A stretch of 64,000 nt of DNA from Riemerella columbina DSM 16469 (lineage in GTDB: Bacteria > Bacteroidota > Bacteroidia > Flavobacteriales > Weeksellaceae). This document shows positions 60,352 to 64,000 of the stretch, piece after piece. Under the pieces are notes generated by a model. It searched no databases. It was not told the origin of the DNA and saw only the letters and a program-made list of their open reading frames with translations. The translations under genes were made by a program, and so were the position numbers. The DNA lies in NCBI RefSeq assembly GCF_000374405.1, contig NZ_KB894273.1:1-64000 (forward strand), read 5' to 3'. Each line of letters starts with the position of its first letter. Position 1 is the stretch's first letter.

Positions 60352-62662
60352 CTTCGTATTTTCTCCTTTCCTCTTCTGCCAACCGTATTATTTCCACTCC
60401 CTTATCCAGCACAGCAGTCACGGCATGGCTTAACGCTTCACCATCCGGGAGAGCATCGCCACGAAGCAATCCGTAAAGTACATTCAGCGGTTGGTCGGCA
60501 CGGAGCACCTCCCACGAACTGCGCAGGTGGTGGATCAGGGAATCCAGCTTTTGCAGGTCTTTTTCTTTTGCTGCATCCCGTACCGCCTGCATTTCCTTTT
60601 CTGTTTCAGTTATCAACTTTTCCAGCATGACGGCTTCATTGCCATAGGACAATAAGGCGGAAAAGTCCGGTTTCCCGTCCGGTGTCGCTTTTATGGCACA
60701 CCTGTCGGAAACCTCCATCAGTTCCGATATGGAGAACGGCTTGAACAGGCATCCGGCAAAGCCTTTTGCCAATAGTTCCCCTTTGTTACAACTGCCCGAA
60801 GCGGTTGCCACAACCACCGGGATTGTTGGTGAATTGCCCACGTTGGACGAACGCAACAGTTCCAGCAATTCGAAACCGTTTATACCAGGCATATTCAAGT
60901 CTGTCAGCAACAGGCTGTATTCTTTCTGGCGTATCATTTCCATCAGTGCCGCAGCATCGGTGCAAGTGTCGCAGTGTATTCCTTCTTGGGAATACATCTC
61001 TTTCAGCATTAGAAGTAATACCTCATCATTGTCAATGGCGACAACATCATGGAATTTATTGTTATGATAAACAGGTGTATTGCTTGTATATCCAAGCTGT
61101 TCTTCAGCTTCCTGCATAGAAATTTCAACTGTGAAACGACTGCCTTTCCCTTTCTTGCTGTCCAAACGGATTGTTCCGCCAAGCATCGACACAATATTAC
61201 GCATTATGGCAAGCCCAAGCCCGAAACCCTCCTTTGCAGCGGCATTTGATAGACGTTCAAACGCACCGAACGCTTGTTTCTGTTCCTCTTCTGTCATGCC
61301 TGTACCTGTATCTTCAATGACCAGTGTCAGAACTCCATTATCATATTCAGTAATCAAAGAAACACCGCCTTCTTCTGTGAACTTGACAGCGTTTGACAGC
61401 AGGTTATTCCCGATTTGTATTATTCGCTCTTTGTCGGTCAATACAATGGCATCGTGTCCAGTCTTCACGGACAAGGACAACCCTTTGTTCACGGCAACAG
61501 GCATGAACTCCGTTTCAAGTGTGTGCGTGATTGCAGAAATCCGGCAGGGTGACAGACGGGGCTGTTCCTTGCCGTTGTCCAGGCGGAAGAAGTCAAGCAA
61601 AGTGTTGAGCATATCCCGCATACGGTCGGAGGATTGCAGTATATTTTGGATATATTGCCCATTATTACCGCTATTGCATTCTTTCCGCAAAAGTTCGGTA
61701 TAGCCGGTTATTGCCGTCAGTGGTGTACGCAACTCATGGGTAATAGTATATACCGCTTTCTTTCGGGAGGTTATGAGTATCTCATTTTGTTGCACGGACT
61801 GTTCCAATTGCTCGATCAAATCCGTTGTCTTGCGTTTGTATCGTTTAATGTTCTTTGCATCACGGTGTATGATGATATAGGAAATGACCAACAGCAAAAG
61901 AACAAATCCCATCAAGCCGCCTATCTGCATAAATGATTTTTTACGCATGGCTGTTATCTCGCTTTCTCTATTTTGTAAATCAGATTGCACCTTCTTTTCG
62001 ATTTGGCAAATCAATCCTTGCAGTTGTCTGTTAAGTTCTGCATTACGAGCAGCAAGACTATCGGCTTGTTCTGACAATCGACGGCTCTGCGCATTCTGTT
62101 CGTTGACCATGTTTCTATTGGATGAACGGAGCGTAGTCGTTGTTGTCGTTGGCTTCGTTCCCTCTTTTTTGCCGAAGATGCTCAAGAAACCTTTTCATTT
62201 TGGCTTTTTGGACTGTTCCTGCACACTTTTCTGCACAATAACCGGAATTTGATTGGCTATCTTCTTGTTAATAGATTGTTGTTCATCCATTAACCGGACT
62301 ATCTGGAACATCTGTCGTTCCTTATCCTCTAAAAGACTGCGCACACTATCGATGCGCTCTGCTGGATAGGTGGCCTTGAAACGGCAAAGCATACTGTCCA
62401 TTGCCATACGCCGTGCATGGTAATGCTCGATATCTTTATCGTTCCATTCCAGTATTGTTTCACCCAATAGAGAAAATTTTATCATTTGAATATTGATATT
62501 GTTTATTTCTTTTCGGAGCTCGTCTATTTTTTTATTGCCAAGTTCTAATGCTTCTATCTCCTGCCATTCATAGAGGCTATTATATGCCATACATCCGATA
62601 AGAATGGAGATAAGTATATATCCCAACTGTATTGCCTTATAGAAATTTCCTGACCGCTCCAT
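60344..62662 (-). pseudogene. rteA: RteA hybrid sensor kinase interrupted by an in-frame TGA
   Basis: One reading frame from the ATG at 62662 runs to 60344 with a single TGA at 62195-62197 (codon 156). The first part has a signal anchor (AIQLGYILISILIGCMAY) and helices up to KKPK. After the stop KGFLSIFGKKE continues smoothly to the second membrane helix, the kinase H box THELRTPL, the ATPase domain, a receiver (LLLTDLNMPG) and a histidine phosphotransfer-like end. The start overlaps the tetQ stop in TAATG. A TGA from CGA would be a single transition. TTG at 62183-62185 with AAAAGG before it could restart translation. Confidence 0.85.
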
Positions 62663-64000
62663 TATTTTGATGACATTGATTTTTGGAACATGAATAAAAG
62701 TTTATCTTTTTCGTTCATGCGGATATTATCAGAATAACCGCCTTTTGTTATTTGATACCCGCATGGCTTAACCATAAAAATGCCTAAGCCCTTAGTGTAT
62801 GAACTTACTTCTGATGCATAGTCTTTACTTGTATTTAATGGAACTTTCCCTTTAATATGACACCACTCATTATTGCAACTGATGTCTTCAATCTCAGACA
62901 TCATTTTTTGCAAATCTGTAATAGCTTTGGAACTTGCCGCTTGGGGTATCTGCAACTCAAAATAGAGCATCGGTTCGAGAATGTCCACACCTGACTGTTG
63001 CAAGGCCAGCCTGAAGACATAAGGGGTCAGCTGTCTGAAATCAGCAGGTGTACTTACCGGGCTATAATACTCGGCTTGAGTAAAAGTTACTTTCAGATCA
63101 GTCACTTCCCATCCATGTAACCCGGATTGGCAAGACATACGAATCCCTTCAAAAACGGCATTTTGAAAAGAATGGTTCAGATAACCATAGGAGATGTCAC
63201 TTTCGATTTGCAACCCTGTCCCTAACGGTAAGGGTTCAAGAGTCAGCCCTATTGTGGCCCAATAAGGGTTGGGCGGCACTTCGATCTGAATAATCTTATT
63301 GACCTTTTTTACAGGTCGTTCTTTGTATATAGTCTTGATCTCATCAAAATGGACCTTTACGGAAAATCGTTCTTCCAGCAATGTCTGTATGATTTCCTTT
63401 TGGGTTAAACCATATAACGAGATTTCCAATTCATCACTATATGAGTTTATGGAAAAGGACAAAGACGGGTCTTCAATCCACAATGTATTCAGAGCGGATA
63501 TCACCTTGCTTCTCTCTTCGGGCCTGTCTGGCCGGACGGAGGATTTGAGAGCGGGATGCTGATGCGATAATCCTTGAATCAAACAAGGTTCAGCACCTAA
63601 ATAATCTCCGATTCGAAAATCTTCTATATCTTCTACAATCGCGATATCATTGGCACCCACTTCATCAACATTTATCTCTCTGCCCTGATAAATAGTCTTT
63701 AGATTTTTAATCTTGATGAATTTTTCCGAATCGTTGATTCTTACAACGTCTCGAAGTCTCAGACTTCCGTCAATTATTTTAAGAAAACTTCTTTTATGCC
63801 CTTTGGGGTCATGCTCTATCTTATAGAGATAAGCTGAAAGTCTGTTTGAGACTGATGCCGGAGGAAGTATAAAAGAAGAAATGGCGTCCAACAACTCATT
63901 GATACCGATATTGAACATTGCTGATCCATGTAGCACCGGATAGACTTTGGCTTTTGCCACAAGAGCGATTATCGTATTCCAATAATCAGCCGGTGAAATT
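62662..64000 (-). CDS. tetQ: Tetracycline resistance ribosomal protection protein Tet(Q), N-terminus outside the window
   Basis: The visible C-terminal part matches Tet(Q) throughout, for example [14 protein letters not shown] at the window edge, [17 protein letters not shown], and the ending [14 protein letters not shown]. It is an EF-G-like GTPase that releases tetracycline from the ribosome. The N-terminal part, with the GTPase motifs, is beyond 64,000. No disruption is visible in the 446 codons seen. It starts the tetQ-rteA-rteB operon, and its stop overlaps the rteA start. A leader that attenuates its translation would lie outside the window. Confidence 0.96.
   Translation of the reverse strand, partial: ISPADYWNTIIALVAKAKVYPVLHGSAMFNIGINELLDAISSFILPPASVSNRLSAYLYKIEHDPKGHKRSFLKIIDGSLRLRDVVRINDSEKFIKIKNLKTIYQGREINVDEVGANDIAIVEDIEDFRIGDYLGAEPCLIQGLSHQHPALKSSVRPDRPEERSKVISALNTLWIEDPSLSFSINSYSDELEISLYGLTQKEIIQTLLEERFSVKVHFDEIKTIYKERPVKKVNKIIQIEVPPNPYWATIGLTLEPLPLGTGLQIESDISYGYLNHSFQNAVFEGIRMSCQSGLHGWEVTDLKVTFTQAEYYSPVSTPADFRQLTPYVFRLALQQSGVDILEPMLYFELQIPQAASSKAITDLQKMMSEIEDISCNNEWCHIKGKVPLNTSKDYASEVSSYTKGLGIFMVKPCGYQITKGGYSDNIRMNEKDKLLFMFQKSMSSK

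Larger units (their letters stand above)
29791..64000. mobile_element. CTnDOT/CTnERL-family conjugative transposon carrying tet(Q), one end plus body
   Basis: The region starts at the att core and continues past the window. It contains the complete CTnDOT-type transfer operon traA-traQ, mobABC, and the rteC, rteB, rteA and tetQ regulatory and resistance module, in the expected order and strands. GC content and codon use differ clearly from the chromosome to the left. The integrase, excision genes and right att site are not in the window. At least 34.2 kb of the element is present. Internal changes are an in-frame stop in rteA and an AT-rich NTPase cargo between mobC and rteC. Confidence 0.93.

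Noticed and set aside
1-64000. CRISPR arrays or rRNA genes
   Set aside because: No direct repeat with regular spacing and no rRNA sequence was seen in the window.

Overview
The window joins two kinds of DNA. Positions 1 to about 29,790 are AT-rich chromosome of a Flavobacteriales bacterium. Evidence is a type IX secretion sorting domain, Bacteroidetes-style -7 motifs (TAnnTTTG), the Bacteroidetes tpiA / BT_3928-family / DUF1599 gene neighbourhood, and Weeksellaceae-like proteins. Riemerella, Chryseobacterium or Elizabethkingia relatives are the likeliest hosts; the genus is an inference. From 29,791 to the window end lies visibly more GC-rich DNA: one end of a CTnDOT/CTnERL-type integrative conjugative element (ICE) carrying tet(Q). 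Its other end, with integrase and excision genes, lies beyond position 64,000.

Chromosomal part: a truncated IS5-type transposase at the left edge; a two-gene restriction-modification locus whose methylase carries an N-terminal nuclease-like domain; a Met tRNA; a thioredoxin-fold exported protein and a T9SS-sorted protein; clpX, a HIT protein and greA; a degenerate Rieske-like lipoprotein; dtd; a flippase/glycosyltransferase pair; an MscS channel; guaA and purD; tpiA, a DoxX/MauE protein and DUF1599; a DEAD-type helicase with a DEFD motif; recF; an SPFH lipoprotein; pepE; a copper ATPase; a decayed gene; and cinA.

ICE part, left to right: the att core GTATCTTTGC at 29,791-29,800 and a 1-kb structured terminus; a rightward operon of small proteins including PcfK (AcrIIA9 family) and PcfJ; a bidirectional terminator at 34.6 kb; the leftward transfer operon traA to traQ plus a lysozyme (48.2 to 34.6 kb); a 0.7-kb divergent region with perfect palindromes (probable oriT and promoters); rightward mobA, mobB and mobC (relaxosome protein, relaxase, coupling protein); a 131-bp nested inverted repeat; an AT-rich cargo pair (AAA/DUF4143 ATPase and KAP NTPase); and the regulatory module rteC, a RibD-like gene, rteB, rteA and tetQ.

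In CTnDOT, tetracycline induces the tetQ-rteA-rteB operon, RteB activates rteC, and RteC leads to excision and transfer. Here rteA has an in-frame TGA at codon 156, so the tetracycline-induced transfer cascade may be damaged although tet(Q) looks intact over its visible part. The best candidates for undescribed biology are the KAP plus AAA/DUF4143 cargo behind the nested inverted repeat, the methylase-nuclease fusion at the left edge, and the folded region between rteB and the RibD-like gene.
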